Positions 47,403 through 55,428 of a DNA stretch of 64,000 bases are shown here, piece after piece. Position 1 is the first letter of the stretch. The number at the start of each line of letters is the position of its first letter. The position numbers and the translations under genes are program-made. The stretch is from Shinella zoogloeoides (GTDB lineage: Bacteria > Pseudomonadota > Alphaproteobacteria > Rhizobiales > Rhizobiaceae), in NCBI RefSeq assembly GCF_033705735.1, contig NZ_CP131131.1, forward strand, positions 930,001 to 994,000. Direction: 5' to 3'. Under the pieces are notes generated by a model, which had not been told where the DNA came from, ran no database searches, and saw only the letters and a program-made list of their open reading frames with translations.

Positions 47403-48851
47403 ATGCAGGATCAGCAAGCAGCTTTTGCGGACGAAGGACGGCTGGACGATCCGCGGCGCGCCTACAAGGTCCTGATCGCCGACCTGATCGGCCTGCGCTT
47501 CGATGCGGAAGGCAAGCCCGATCCGGGCGAGGTCCGCGCGCATATCGAGGCGAAGGGCGGCGCGTTCCACGAAGCCGCCTACCAGCGTGAGGAATTGCCA
47601 CCCGGCATCCACTTCTTCTACCAGCCCGACCTCAGCGGCGAGGCCGAGATCATCGCCCAGACCGCGGACGGCCGCTATGACGCGCTGATCGCGGCGGCGA
47701 CCTTCATTCCGCGGCAGGCGGTCTTTGCGCTCGGCGGCGTGCGCATCGGCGCGGGCACGGGCAATATGGGCTCTGCCTCCTGGGGCGGCGGCAATGGCGA
47801 GGGCGGCACGGCCGCCCTGATGAACACGCCCGGCATCAACAGCCGCGCCACGGCGCAGATGGTGATGAAGGCGATCCTCAAGGTGACGCCGGACCTGCCG
47901 GTGGAGCTTCTGCACCAACGCGTTGCCGCCGGCGATTTCGATACCGGCCGCGACCTCAAGTCCTATCCCACCGCCAAGCTGGAGGGTCAGCGGATGGCGG
48001 TGCTCGGCTATGGCAATATCGGCCGCGAGGTGGCGAAGCTCGCCCGCGCCTTCGGCATGCATGTGGTCGTCCATGCCCGCGCCCGGCACCGGCAATGGAT
48101 CGAGGCGGAGGGCTTCGATTATGCCGGGACGCCCGTCGCGGCGGCGAACGGCGCGGACGTGCTCTCCGTCCATATCGGCCTCGGCCGGCTCGACGAGGAG
48201 ACACGCCTTTACGCCAATGCCGGCATGATCGGCGAGACCGTGCTCTCGGCGATGAACCGCGGCGCCGTGCTCGTCAACTACGACCGCGGCGAGGTGGTGG
48301 ATACGGCGGCACTCGACCGGGCGCTGGCCGCAGGGCAGATACGCTACGCCGCCATCGACGCGGACCTCTTCCGGAATGCGACGAGCGGCGCGCTCAGCGG
48401 GCCGATGCTGCCCTATCTGAAGCTTGCCGAGCGTCATCCCGGCAAGCTGGAGCTCCTGCCGCATGCCGCGGCCGATACCGACCATCCCTCCCGCGTCGCC
48501 GGCGCCTGCCAGGCGGTCGACCAGATTATCGATGCCATCCGCTACCGGCGGATATGCAATCTCAAGGGCGACCTGCCGGATGGCTATGTCGATGCCGGAG
48601 CGAAGGTGCCGCAGGGCATAGGCCGGGTCACGGCGGCGACGCTGACCGCCGCGGCGAGCGATCCGCGCTTTGTCGAACTGCACGATGTCTCCCGCGAGAT
48701 CACCGATACGCTGGAGGCCATCGTGGAAGCGGTGGCCGAAGGCATGACGCACCAGCCGGCCAAGGGTGACGTTGCCGCGCTCGCCCAGCTCCTTCTGCGC
48801 CAGCGCCGGCTGCTCGAAGGCCTGGGGCTGGACGGTCCGGCGGAGGCCTGA
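47403..48851 (+). CDS. 2-hydroxyacid dehydrogenase-like NAD-dependent oxidoreductase
   Basis: This 482-residue protein is a D-isomer-specific 2-hydroxyacid dehydrogenase homologue. The Rossmann glycine motif is GYGNIG at residues 202-207, the substrate arginine lies in VNYDRGEVVDTAAL and the catalytic His-like residue in LLPHAAADTDHP. It is much longer than the usual 310-400 residues: there is an insertion with GSASWGGGNGEGGTAAL before the NAD domain and about 90 extra residues at the C-terminus. GGGAGG precedes the ATG at 47403. It is divergent from the CocE-type hydrolase, and its reaction is unknown. Confidence 0.8.
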   Translation: MQDQQAAFADEGRLDDPRRAYKVLIADLIGLRFDAEGKPDPGEVRAHIEAKGGAFHEAAYQREELPPGIHFFYQPDLSGEAEIIAQTADGRYDALIAAATFIPRQAVFALGGVRIGAGTGNMGSASWGGGNGEGGTAALMNTPGINSRATAQMVMKAILKVTPDLPVELLHQRVAAGDFDTGRDLKSYPTAKLEGQRMAVLGYGNIGREVAKLARAFGMHVVVHARARHRQWIEAEGFDYAGTPVAAANGADVLSVHIGLGRLDEETRLYANAGMIGETVLSAMNRGAVLVNYDRGEVVDTAALDRALAAGQIRYAAIDADLFRNATSGALSGPMLPYLKLAERHPGKLELLPHAAADTDHPSRVAGACQAVDQIIDAIRYRRICNLKGDLPDGYVDAGAKVPQGIGRVTAATLTAAASDPRFVELHDVSREITDTLEAIVEAVAEGMTHQPAKGDVAALAQLLLRQRRLLEGLGLDGPAEA

Positions 48852-48916
48852 AAACGGGAACTTTTCTGCTGCACGGCCAGTTTCCTCCCCGACCGAACGA
48901 TCAGGGAGTGCAAGCC

Positions 48917-49291
48917 ATGACCCACCAGCAGGATGAGCGCGGCGATCCGTTGACCCGCACCCACGACCCCGAGCGCAAGCAATATGCCGCGCGGGAGGTC
49001 CGGCAGGGCGGCCCCGGCTGGCCCGTGCTGAAGGTGCTCGGCGTCAGCCTCGTGCTCGTTTTCCTCGTCTGGGGCGCGGTCGAGTTCTGGGGCCAGAAGA
49101 CCGACCCCTCCGCCCCGACCGACGCGTCGCAAACCTCCTCGACGACCGATGGCAACCAGACGCCGGCCGGCGGAACGACGGACAACAGCACCGGCAACGG
49201 CCAGACCGTGCCGACGGACCGTGACCCCACGCCGCAATCCAGCACCGGCGGCGACAGCCAGAGCGTGACGCCGGACGGTACGGCCAACTGA
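48917..49291 (+). CDS. Small single-pass membrane protein with S/T/Q-rich tail
   Basis: I do not recognise this 124-residue protein. The first 35 residues are charged and cytoplasmic-looking (DERGDPLTRTHDPERKQY). One membrane helix (VLKVLGVSLVLVFLVWGAV) follows, and the last 65 residues are low-complexity Ser, Thr, Gly, Asn, Gln and Pro. AGGGAG precedes the ATG at 48917, and codon use is normal, so it looks like a real gene. A cell-envelope role is a guess. Confidence 0.7.
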   Translation: MTHQQDERGDPLTRTHDPERKQYAAREVRQGGPGWPVLKVLGVSLVLVFLVWGAVEFWGQKTDPSAPTDASQTSSTTDGNQTPAGGTTDNSTGNGQTVPTDRDPTPQSSTGGDSQSVTPDGTAN

Positions 49292-49951
49292 CGCATCGCT
49301 ACCCGATTTCGCCTTTCGCCTTGCTTCAACCGGACAGGGTTGGGCGAGGCGCGTGCGCGAGGCGATCTGATCCATATGAACCGAAGAGGTGTTGTTGAGG
49401 TCGCCAATGCACCATGCCGATTGCCGTTCATCCCTCTTCGTCCCCGCGATGACTCCCCGTCACACCCACGTCATTCCGGCCGCTTAAAACGAGCCGCGGA
49501 TAGTTGCGGAAAGCGATGTGTCTGCCTTCGAAGGCAAGCCGGATGCGGTCGTATGGGCGCGGAATGACGGCCTTTCGATCCGGGGAGGCGATGGCCATAC
49601 TGCTTCCACAGCAGTGCTGCGCCCGTCGCCATGCGACGCTATTGTGCCGATCGGATCATGTCCTTCGTTGTCTCCCGGACACATTATCGCTGGGAATCGA
49701 ATGCCCGTTCTGCAACGATCATCGGGGCAGGACTCAAACTTTGGACCGGTGCGCACCCATGCGAACAGGGAGACGGTTACTCCACGGTGCTTCGAGTCCC
49801 GGCTCCTCGGAGGCATTTCGAATGTCTTGCGCCACCGACTGACGGCACGCCGGCGCATTGAATGCGTGGCGGCATGATGCTGCCACGGATGACCTTTCAG
49901 ATTCGGAACCGTCTCCGGGCGGCACCGAACGAGCATTACAGGAATGAGCCC
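49292..49951. other. 660-bp region without a convincing gene
   Basis: Open frames here are short, mutually overlapping and lack protein-like sequence. The region contains an inverted repeat at 49469-49569 and a 14-bp palindrome at 49523-49536, and has lower GC and irregular codon periodicity compared with the flanks. It may hold decayed mobile or repeat DNA and the promoter of the phn cassette. Confidence 0.6.
49469..49569. repeat. Inverted repeat with internal palindrome
   Basis: CGTCATTCCG at 49469-49478 is repeated as its exact complement at 49560-49569. Between them TGCCTTCGAAGGCA at 49523-49536 is a perfect palindrome. Together they resemble a miniature inverted-repeat element or an intergenic palindromic repeat. 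Confidence 0.55.
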
Positions 49952-50659
49952 TTGCGTTACGCCCTCTACTTCACGCCCCCTGCAAGCGACCCGCTCACCC
50001 TTGCCGCCCAGCGCTGGCTCGGGCGCAATGCCTTTACCGGCTCGGCGCTCGATCAGCCGGCGGCGGCAGGTTTCGATGCGGCTTCTCTCGCGGGCTTGAC
50101 CGCCGATCCGCGGCGCTACGGCTTCCACGCGACGTTGAAGGCGCCCTTCACGCTGGCCGAGGGCCGCAGCGAGGCCGAGCTCGTGGCCGAGATCGGCCGT
50201 TTCGTTTCCGAAGCCGACCCCTTCGATATTCCCGAAGTCGTCGTCGGCCGGCTCGGCTCCTTCTTCGCGCTGGTGCCCGGCGATCATTGCGATGAACTGC
50301 AAGCTTTCGCCGGCGAGGTGGTGCGGTGCTTCGAGCGGTTCCGTGCGCCGCTCACCTCCGCCGACATCGCCCGCCGCAAGCCCGACGAGCTGAACGCCGC
50401 CGAGCGCCAGAACCTCGTCCAGTGGGGCTATCCCTACGTCTTCGACGAGTTCCGCTTCCACATGACGCTGACGGGGCGCGTTCCGGCCGAGCGCCGCGAG
50501 GCCGTCGCAAGCGTGCTGCTCGATCATTTCGCCGAATTCCACGGCCGTCCGTTGCCGGTCACCGGCCTCGCGCTCTTCCGGGAGGCCGCGCGCGGCGCCG
50601 ATTTCACCGTCCATTCGCTCTTCCCGCTCGGTGGAGCCGTCAGCAGAAAGACCGCATGA
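49952..50659 (+). CDS. DUF1045 phosphonate-operon protein, 2H phosphoesterase-like
   Basis: This protein belongs to a family encoded with carbon-phosphorus lyase genes in rhizobia. It has two HxT motifs, His59-Ala-Thr61 in RYGFHATLKAPF and His170-Met-Thr172 in FRFHMTLTG, which is the arrangement of 2H phosphoesterases. It may therefore open the cyclic ribose phosphate made by the lyase, the job of PhnP elsewhere; this is inference. The TTG at 49952 (LRYALYFTPP) with AGGA upstream gives 235 residues, the family length. An ATG at 49862 would add 30 unlike residues. It is followed directly by phnM. Confidence 0.85.
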   Translation: MRYALYFTPPASDPLTLAAQRWLGRNAFTGSALDQPAAAGFDAASLAGLTADPRRYGFHATLKAPFTLAEGRSEAELVAEIGRFVSEADPFDIPEVVVGRLGSFFALVPGDHCDELQAFAGEVVRCFERFRAPLTSADIARRKPDELNAAERQNLVQWGYPYVFDEFRFHMTLTGRVPAERREAVASVLLDHFAEFHGRPLPVTGLALFREAARGADFTVHSLFPLGGAVSRKTA

Positions 50660-50660
50660 C

Positions 50661-51794
50661 ATGACCCGCGAAACCGTTCTTTCCAATGCCCGCATCGTGC
50701 TGGAGGACCGGATCCTCGACGGCACGCTGGTGCTGCGGGACGGCCTCGTCGCCGACATTTCCGAAGGTCCCTCCGCCGCCGGCGAGGACATGGAGGGCGA
50801 CTACCTTCTTCCCGGCCTCGTCGAACTTCATACCGACCACCTCGAAGCCCATTACTCGCCGCGTCCCGGCGTGCGCTGGGAGAAGACGGCCGCGATCCAG
50901 TCGCATGACGCCCAGGTCGTCACCTCCGGTATCACCACGGTCTTCGACTGTCTGCGCATGGGCTCGGACGGCGAGAGCGGCTTCGAGAAGGGCGAGATGC
51001 GCGCCATGGCCGATGCGATCGCCGGGGCGCAGAACGAGGACCGCCTGCGCGCCGAGCACCTCATCCACCTGCGCTGCGAGGTCTCGACCGACAATGTGCT
51101 CGACCATTACGAGGAGTTCGAGGACGACCCGCTCGTGCGCCTCGTCTCGCTGATGGATCACGCACCCGGCCAGCGGCAGTTCCAGACGCTGGACCAGTAC
51201 ATCCTCTATCACAAGAAGAAGCGCGGCCTCACGGACGAGGAATTCGACGCCTTCTGCAAGCGCCAGCAGGACCTTTCCGCCCGCTATGCCAAGCCGCATC
51301 GCGACGCCATCGCCGCTTCCTGCGCCGCGCGCGGCATCTCCATCGCCAGCCATGACGACGCGACGCTGGACCATGTCGAGGAGGCCATCGGCTACGGCAT
51401 CCGCCTTGCTGAATTCCCGACCAGCATCGCGGCGGCGAAAGCCTCGCACGGGGCGGGCATGAGCGTCCTGATGGGCGCGCCCAACGTCGTGCGCGGCAGG
51501 TCGCATTCCGGCAATATCGCCGCCCGTGACCTTGCCGGCCTCGGCGTGCTCGACGTGCTCTCCTCGGATTACGTGCCCTTCAGCCTGATGCACGCGCCCT
51601 TCATCCTCGCCGACGAGGGCATGGACCTGCCGAAGGCGATCGCCATGGTCTCGACAACGCCGGCCCGCACCGTCGGCCTCGACGACCGCGGAGCCATCGC
51701 GAAGGGCCTTCGCGCCGACATCGTGCGCGTCCGCCGGCCGTCCGGCGTTCCCGTCGTCCGCTCTGTATGGCGCCAGGGCAGGCGAGTGGCATGA
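50661..51794 (+). CDS. phnM: RPnTP diphosphatase PhnM
   Basis: This 377-residue enzyme of the amidohydrolase superfamily removes pyrophosphate from alpha-D-ribose 1-methylphosphonate 5-triphosphate in phosphonate breakdown. The metal site is LVELHTDHLEAHYSPRPG near residue 57, with later residues in LVSLMDHAPGQRQF, SIASHDDATLDHV and LSSDYVPFSL. The length and motifs match PhnM throughout. It begins one base after the DUF1045 gene and overlaps phnN by ATGA. The lyase core genes phnGHIJKL are not in this window. Confidence 0.95.
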   Translation: MTRETVLSNARIVLEDRILDGTLVLRDGLVADISEGPSAAGEDMEGDYLLPGLVELHTDHLEAHYSPRPGVRWEKTAAIQSHDAQVVTSGITTVFDCLRMGSDGESGFEKGEMRAMADAIAGAQNEDRLRAEHLIHLRCEVSTDNVLDHYEEFEDDPLVRLVSLMDHAPGQRQFQTLDQYILYHKKKRGLTDEEFDAFCKRQQDLSARYAKPHRDAIAASCAARGISIASHDDATLDHVEEAIGYGIRLAEFPTSIAAAKASHGAGMSVLMGAPNVVRGRSHSGNIAARDLAGLGVLDVLSSDYVPFSLMHAPFILADEGMDLPKAIAMVSTTPARTVGLDDRGAIAKGLRADIVRVRRPSGVPVVRSVWRQGRRVA

Positions 51795-52366
51795 GCGTGA
51801 CGGCTGCAGCCGGCACCATGGTCGTCGTCGTCGGCCCGAGCGGGGCCGGCAAGGACAGCGTCATGGCCTATGCTGCGCGCCATTTCTCCGGCGAGGCCCG
51901 CCTCGGTTTCGTGCGGCGGGCGATCACCCGCCCGGCGGATGCCGGCGGCGAGGCGCATCAGGCCATCGACGCCGACAGTTTCCGCCGCCTTGAGGCTGAG
52001 GGCGGCTTCGCAGTCTCGTGGGATGCGCATGGCCTCTCCTACGGCATTCCCGGTGAAACGCATGCGCGGCTTGCAAGCGGCGTGACGCTGGTCGCCAATG
52101 GCAGCCGCTCCGCGCTGCCGGCTTTTGCCGATGCCTATCCGCGCCTGAAGGTCGTGCTGATCACGGCGCGGCCGGATGTTCTTGCCGCAAGGCTCGCCGC
52201 CCGCGGGCGGGAGAGCGCCGAAGCGGTCGCCAGGCGGCTGGAACGGGCCGCGCCCGAGATCGTGGTGGCAGCCGATACGGTCGTGATCGACAATAGCGGG
52301 CCGTTGGCGGCGGCGGGGGAGGCCTTCGTCTCCTTCATCGCGTCGGTGCTCGACGGCCGCGATTAG
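51791..52366 (+). CDS. phnN: Ribose 1,5-bisphosphokinase PhnN
   Basis: This 191-residue kinase makes PRPP from ribose 1,5-bisphosphate with ATP, the last step in recycling the ribose from phosphonate breakdown. The P-loop GPSGAGKDS is at residues 15-23 and the guanylate-kinase-like fold continues with RRAITRPAD and SWDAHGLSYGIP. The start at 51791 overlaps the phnM stop by four bases. It is the last gene of this cassette; the photolyase gene converges one base away. Confidence 0.94.
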   Translation: MSVTAAAGTMVVVVGPSGAGKDSVMAYAARHFSGEARLGFVRRAITRPADAGGEAHQAIDADSFRRLEAEGGFAVSWDAHGLSYGIPGETHARLASGVTLVANGSRSALPAFADAYPRLKVVLITARPDVLAARLAARGRESAEAVARRLERAAPEIVVAADTVVIDNSGPLAAAGEAFVSFIASVLDGRD

Positions 52367-52367
52367 G

Positions 52368-53810
52368 TCAATCGCTTTTCAGCGCCTTGTAGGCGGCGAG
52401 CGCCCGCTGACGCGCGCTCGCATGGTCGACGATGGGTTTCGGATAGGTCCTTCCGAGTTCCACGCCCGCCTCGGCGAGCGCGCTTTCCGGCGCATCGAAG
52501 GGCTTGTGGATCCAGGCGGAGTCTAGTTTCCGCAACTCCGGCACGAAGGTGCGGACATAGGTGCCGTCCGGATCGAATTTCTCGCCCTGCAGGATCGGGT
52601 TGAAGATGCGGAAGAAGGGCGAGGCGTCCGCGCCGGAGCCCGCCACCCATTGCCAGTTCGCCGGATTCGATGCGGCATCGGCATCCACCAGCGTGTCGCG
52701 GAACCATTTCTCGCCGCGCCGCCAGTCGATCATGAGATGCTTGATGAGGAAGGAGGCGGTGATCATGCGCACGCGGTTGTGCACCCAGCCGTGCCGCCAG
52801 AGTTGCCGCATGCCGGCATCGACGATGGGATAGCCCGTCATGCCCTTCGTCCAGAGATCGAAGTCCCTGTCGCTCCCCTCCCACGGAAAATCGTCGAAGC
52901 GGTCGTTCCAGTTCCTTTCCGCAAGGGCCGGGAAATGGAAATGCAGGTGATGGCAGAATTCCCGCCAGGCGAGTTCCTTGCGGAAATGGATCACATCCTC
53001 CCGCGGCGCCTCGAGGCCGCGTGTCGCGTGCCAGATGCGGGCAGGGGAGATTTCGCCCGATGCGAGATGCGGCGACAGCAGGGATGTCGCGTCGATGGCG
53101 GGTCGGTCGCGGTCGGTCTTGTAGTCCTCGATCGGGCCGTTGACGAAGGTGTCGAGCCGCTCGCGCGCCGCCTTCTCGCCGGGCGTCCAGACCTCGCCGA
53201 AGGCGGCGGCCCAGTCCGGCTTTGCGGGCAATAGCGCCCAGTCGTCCAGGGCTTCGGATTGCGGGAGCCGCTTCGGAGTGTGGAGCCTTTCCGGCGCGTC
53301 GACGGGCTCGTGCGGCTCGCCTTCACGCTCCAGCGCCTTCCAGAAGGGGGTGTAGACGCGGTACGGCTTCTTCTCGCCCGTCATGAGGCGCGTCGGATCG
53401 TGCAGCAACTGGCCCGCAAAGCTCCTGACGGCAAGGCCGCGCACCTTCAGGGCCGCCTTGATGGGCGTATCCACGGCGATGCCCGCCGGATCGTGCCGGC
53501 GGTTCCAGTGGACGGTGTCCGCCCCCGTCTCTTCGATGACGTGGTCGAGCACCGCATGCGCATCGCCGCTGCGGAGGACAAGCGGCGTGCCGAGTTCCTC
53601 CAGCGTCGCGGCAAGGGAGGCCAGCGCATGGTGAACCCACCAGGCCTGCGCCGCACCGAGCGGCCCCGTCCCAAGTTCCGCAGGCTCGCGGATATAGAGC
53701 GCGATCACGGGACGGCCCATTTCGGCCGCGGCCGAGAGGGCGGCATTGTCATCGGCGCGCAGGTCCTTGCGGAACCAGACGATGACGGGCGCGTCGTCCT
53801 TCCCCGTCAT
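52368..53810 (-). CDS. phrB: Deoxyribodipyrimidine photolyase
   Basis: This 480-residue flavoenzyme uses blue light to split cyclobutane pyrimidine dimers in DNA. The N-terminal Rossmann domain starts APVIVWFRKDLRADDNAAL. The FAD domain is complete: ELAWREFCHHLHFHFP, RNWNDRFDDFPW, and GMTGYPIVDAGMRQLWRHGWVHNR, followed by SNPANWQWVAGSGADASPFF. The length is normal for class I CPD photolyases. The ATG at 53810 is used; upstream codons are not family-like. The DUF454 gene ends five bases upstream, so the two are probably cotranscribed. Confidence 0.94.
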   Translation of the reverse strand: MTGKDDAPVIVWFRKDLRADDNAALSAAAEMGRPVIALYIREPAELGTGPLGAAQAWWVHHALASLAATLEELGTPLVLRSGDAHAVLDHVIEETGADTVHWNRRHDPAGIAVDTPIKAALKVRGLAVRSFAGQLLHDPTRLMTGEKKPYRVYTPFWKALEREGEPHEPVDAPERLHTPKRLPQSEALDDWALLPAKPDWAAAFGEVWTPGEKAARERLDTFVNGPIEDYKTDRDRPAIDATSLLSPHLASGEISPARIWHATRGLEAPREDVIHFRKELAWREFCHHLHFHFPALAERNWNDRFDDFPWEGSDRDFDLWTKGMTGYPIVDAGMRQLWRHGWVHNRVRMITASFLIKHLMIDWRRGEKWFRDTLVDADAASNPANWQWVAGSGADASPFFRIFNPILQGEKFDPDGTYVRTFVPELRKLDSAWIHKPFDAPESALAEAGVELGRTYPKPIVDHASARQRALAAYKALKSD

Positions 53811-53814
53811 GCCC

Positions 53815-54180
53815 TCAGCCCTTCTTCGGAAGGGGACGGGTGAGAATGAAGAGCGCGCTCGCGGAGAGGATGAGCCCGACGCTGACCGCGAGCACGGGCG
53901 AGGGGGCCGTGCGATACCAGAAGAAGCCGTAGCTTGCGACGATGAGACAGATGGCAATGGCCTTGGCGCGGCCCGCGATTGCGCCCTCCCGCCGCCAGTT
54001 TGTCAAAGGCGGGCCGAGCGTGGGGTGGTCGAGCAGCCATTGCTCGAGGCGCGGCGAGGAACGCGAGAAGCACCAGACGGCGACGAGCAGGAAGGGCGTC
54101 GTCGGCAACAGCGGCAGGAAGGCGCCGATAATGCCGAGCGCCGTCATCAGCAGGCCGGCGGCCATATAGAGCGAGCGCAC
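53815..54180 (-). CDS. DUF454 (YbaN-like) inner-membrane protein
   Basis: This 121-residue protein has the YbaN/DUF454 pattern: LYMAAGLLMTALGIIGAFLP, then LPTTPFLLVAVWCFSRSSPR, then a charged segment and two further helices. About four membrane segments are expected. The GTG at 54180 is preferred because ACGAGG lies five bases upstream; an in-frame GTG at 54186 overlaps that site. Function of the family is not established. It lies directly upstream of the photolyase gene. Confidence 0.85.
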   Translation of the reverse strand: MRSLYMAAGLLMTALGIIGAFLPLLPTTPFLLVAVWCFSRSSPRLEQWLLDHPTLGPPLTNWRREGAIAGRAKAIAICLIVASYGFFWYRTAPSPVLAVSVGLILSASALFILTRPLPKKG

Positions 54181-54262
54181 GGGCACCTCGTGAAAGAACG
54201 TCTTGCCGCTCAGATAGAGTGCTTTGCGCCCGCCTCCAAGAGGCCAAGTGCCGCGGCCGGGT

Positions 54263-54574
54263 TCAGATCGGCTTGCTGTTCGCCGCCGTCTTGAGCGCCT
54301 TTGCCTTTGCCGGCTTGGCGGGGACCGGCTTTTCTGCGGTGGAATCCGCCTTCTTCTTCGGCTTGGCGGTCTCGGTTTTCTTTGCCTTCGCCGAGATTTC
54401 GATCAGCGGTTTCTTCGCGGTCGGGGACCTTGCCTCCGGTGCCAGGCGTTCGAATTCCTCGCGTTCGCGCACAGCTTGTGCCCAGTGCTCCCCGTCATGC
54501 CCATGCGGCCGGCCGGTCTCCTCCCAGATGGAATAGGCCCGTTTGCTGATCCATTCCCTTCGCGCATCCGTCAT
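54263..54574 (-). CDS. DUF2934 protein with lysine-rich tail
   Basis: This 103-residue protein has a DUF2934 domain at residues 4-40 (REWISKRAYSIWEETGRPHG, then DGEHWAQAVRER), a short motif common in rhizobia with no known role. The remaining 55 residues are a Lys, Ala, Pro and Thr-rich tail like that of histone H1-type proteins. DNA or RNA binding is possible for the tail but not shown. It lies 82 bases upstream of the DUF454 gene and may be separately transcribed. Confidence 0.75.
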   Translation of the reverse strand: MTDARREWISKRAYSIWEETGRPHGHDGEHWAQAVREREEFERLAPEARSPTAKKPLIEISAKAKKTETAKPKKKADSTAEKPVPAKPAKAKALKTAANSKPI

Positions 54575-54949
54575 CGCTGATCCCCTTCAAGAGTGAACTG
54601 ACGCCGCGCCGGCAGGAGCCCGGCACGGTACTCGCCGGGCGGCCGGGATGGTCCGGCAGGCCCGGATATTCGGCGCGCCATGTCTCCGGGCGAAGAGCTC
54701 GTGCGGAGCAGGTCTGCCTCATGCGATTCGCAAAAACAGGATGCGCCCAAAGAGGCGTGCCTTCAAGCCGAAGGCCGCGCCGCGGGCCGGCCATTGTGTC
54801 GCAGAGAGAAAAATCATCCAACCGACGCAGAAAAACGGCACAATTTTGGAAAAGTTTCACGCTTTCGGGTGGACAGCGTCAATCCCGCCAACGTATTGTC
54901 CGGATGAAGGAATCTTCAAGACGGACGGCGATATCGAGAGGCAAGGCGT
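54575..54949. other. 375-bp divergent region, no gene seen
   Basis: This gap separates the minus-strand DUF2934 gene from the plus-strand mrp region. No open frame looks coding. The stretch 54800-54870 is AT-rich and probably carries promoters. I saw no clear operator or riboswitch. Confidence 0.5.
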
Positions 54950-55333
54950 TTGGCAGCAACAGGGCAACAGCATCGACCATTCAGTCGGGCTTTCCGCCTT
55001 CTCTGCACCGCGCTAACCTGTCTTCTGCTGCTGGTGTCCGCCCTCTCGATTCCGCCTGCCGCCAGCGCCGCCTCGATACTGGTTCGCACCGGCACGCTGA
55101 AGACTGTGGGCCAGTCATCCGTTCCTGTCGAAAAGGACTGCCGCAAGCGTGCGGTCGCCGGCAAAATCGTGTCGTTCGACGGCGCCGGCCTCGACCACGC
55201 CTGCATTCCCGCGGAAACGGCGCACCGGTTTGACGGCCCCCGCGCCATTCTCGCCGTGTTTGCGCCGTTCCGGCCGCGCAATGGCGGTCTTGATGCGCGA
55301 GGGGCTCGTGCCCCTCCGGCGGAATTCGCCTGA
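54950..55333 (+). CDS. Possible small exported protein upstream of mrpA
   Basis: This putative 127-residue protein would start at a TTG (54950) with AGAGG upstream. It has a basic N-terminus, a hydrophobic stretch LLCTALTCLLLLVSALSIPP and an AAS-AAS cleavage region near residue 40, then a small domain with two cysteines (EKDCRKRAV and LDHACIPAE). I do not recognise it. The last 20 residues are Arg/Pro/Ala-rich and less convincing. It ends 95 bp before mrpA. It could also be a non-coding leader. Confidence 0.45.
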   Translation: MAATGQQHRPFSRAFRLLCTALTCLLLLVSALSIPPAASAASILVRTGTLKTVGQSSVPVEKDCRKRAVAGKIVSFDGAGLDHACIPAETAHRFDGPRAILAVFAPFRPRNGGLDARGARAPPAEFA

Positions 55334-55428
55334 CGGCCGCCCGATCGACCCTCGATCGCGCGGTCTTCCCGATGCGGCCGGTCCGCGGCCGAGAGAAGCT
55401 CTGACGTTCGAAAGCGATCGATCAAACG

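Noticed and set aside
46230..48752. An 840-residue minus-strand open frame across two genes
   Set aside because: It is antisense to the 2-hydroxyacid dehydrogenase and out of frame with the CocE-type hydrolase.
49690..49840. Several T-arm-like strings such as TTCGAGTCC that suggested a tRNA
   Set aside because: I could not build an acceptor stem, anticodon arm and D-arm around any of them on either strand.
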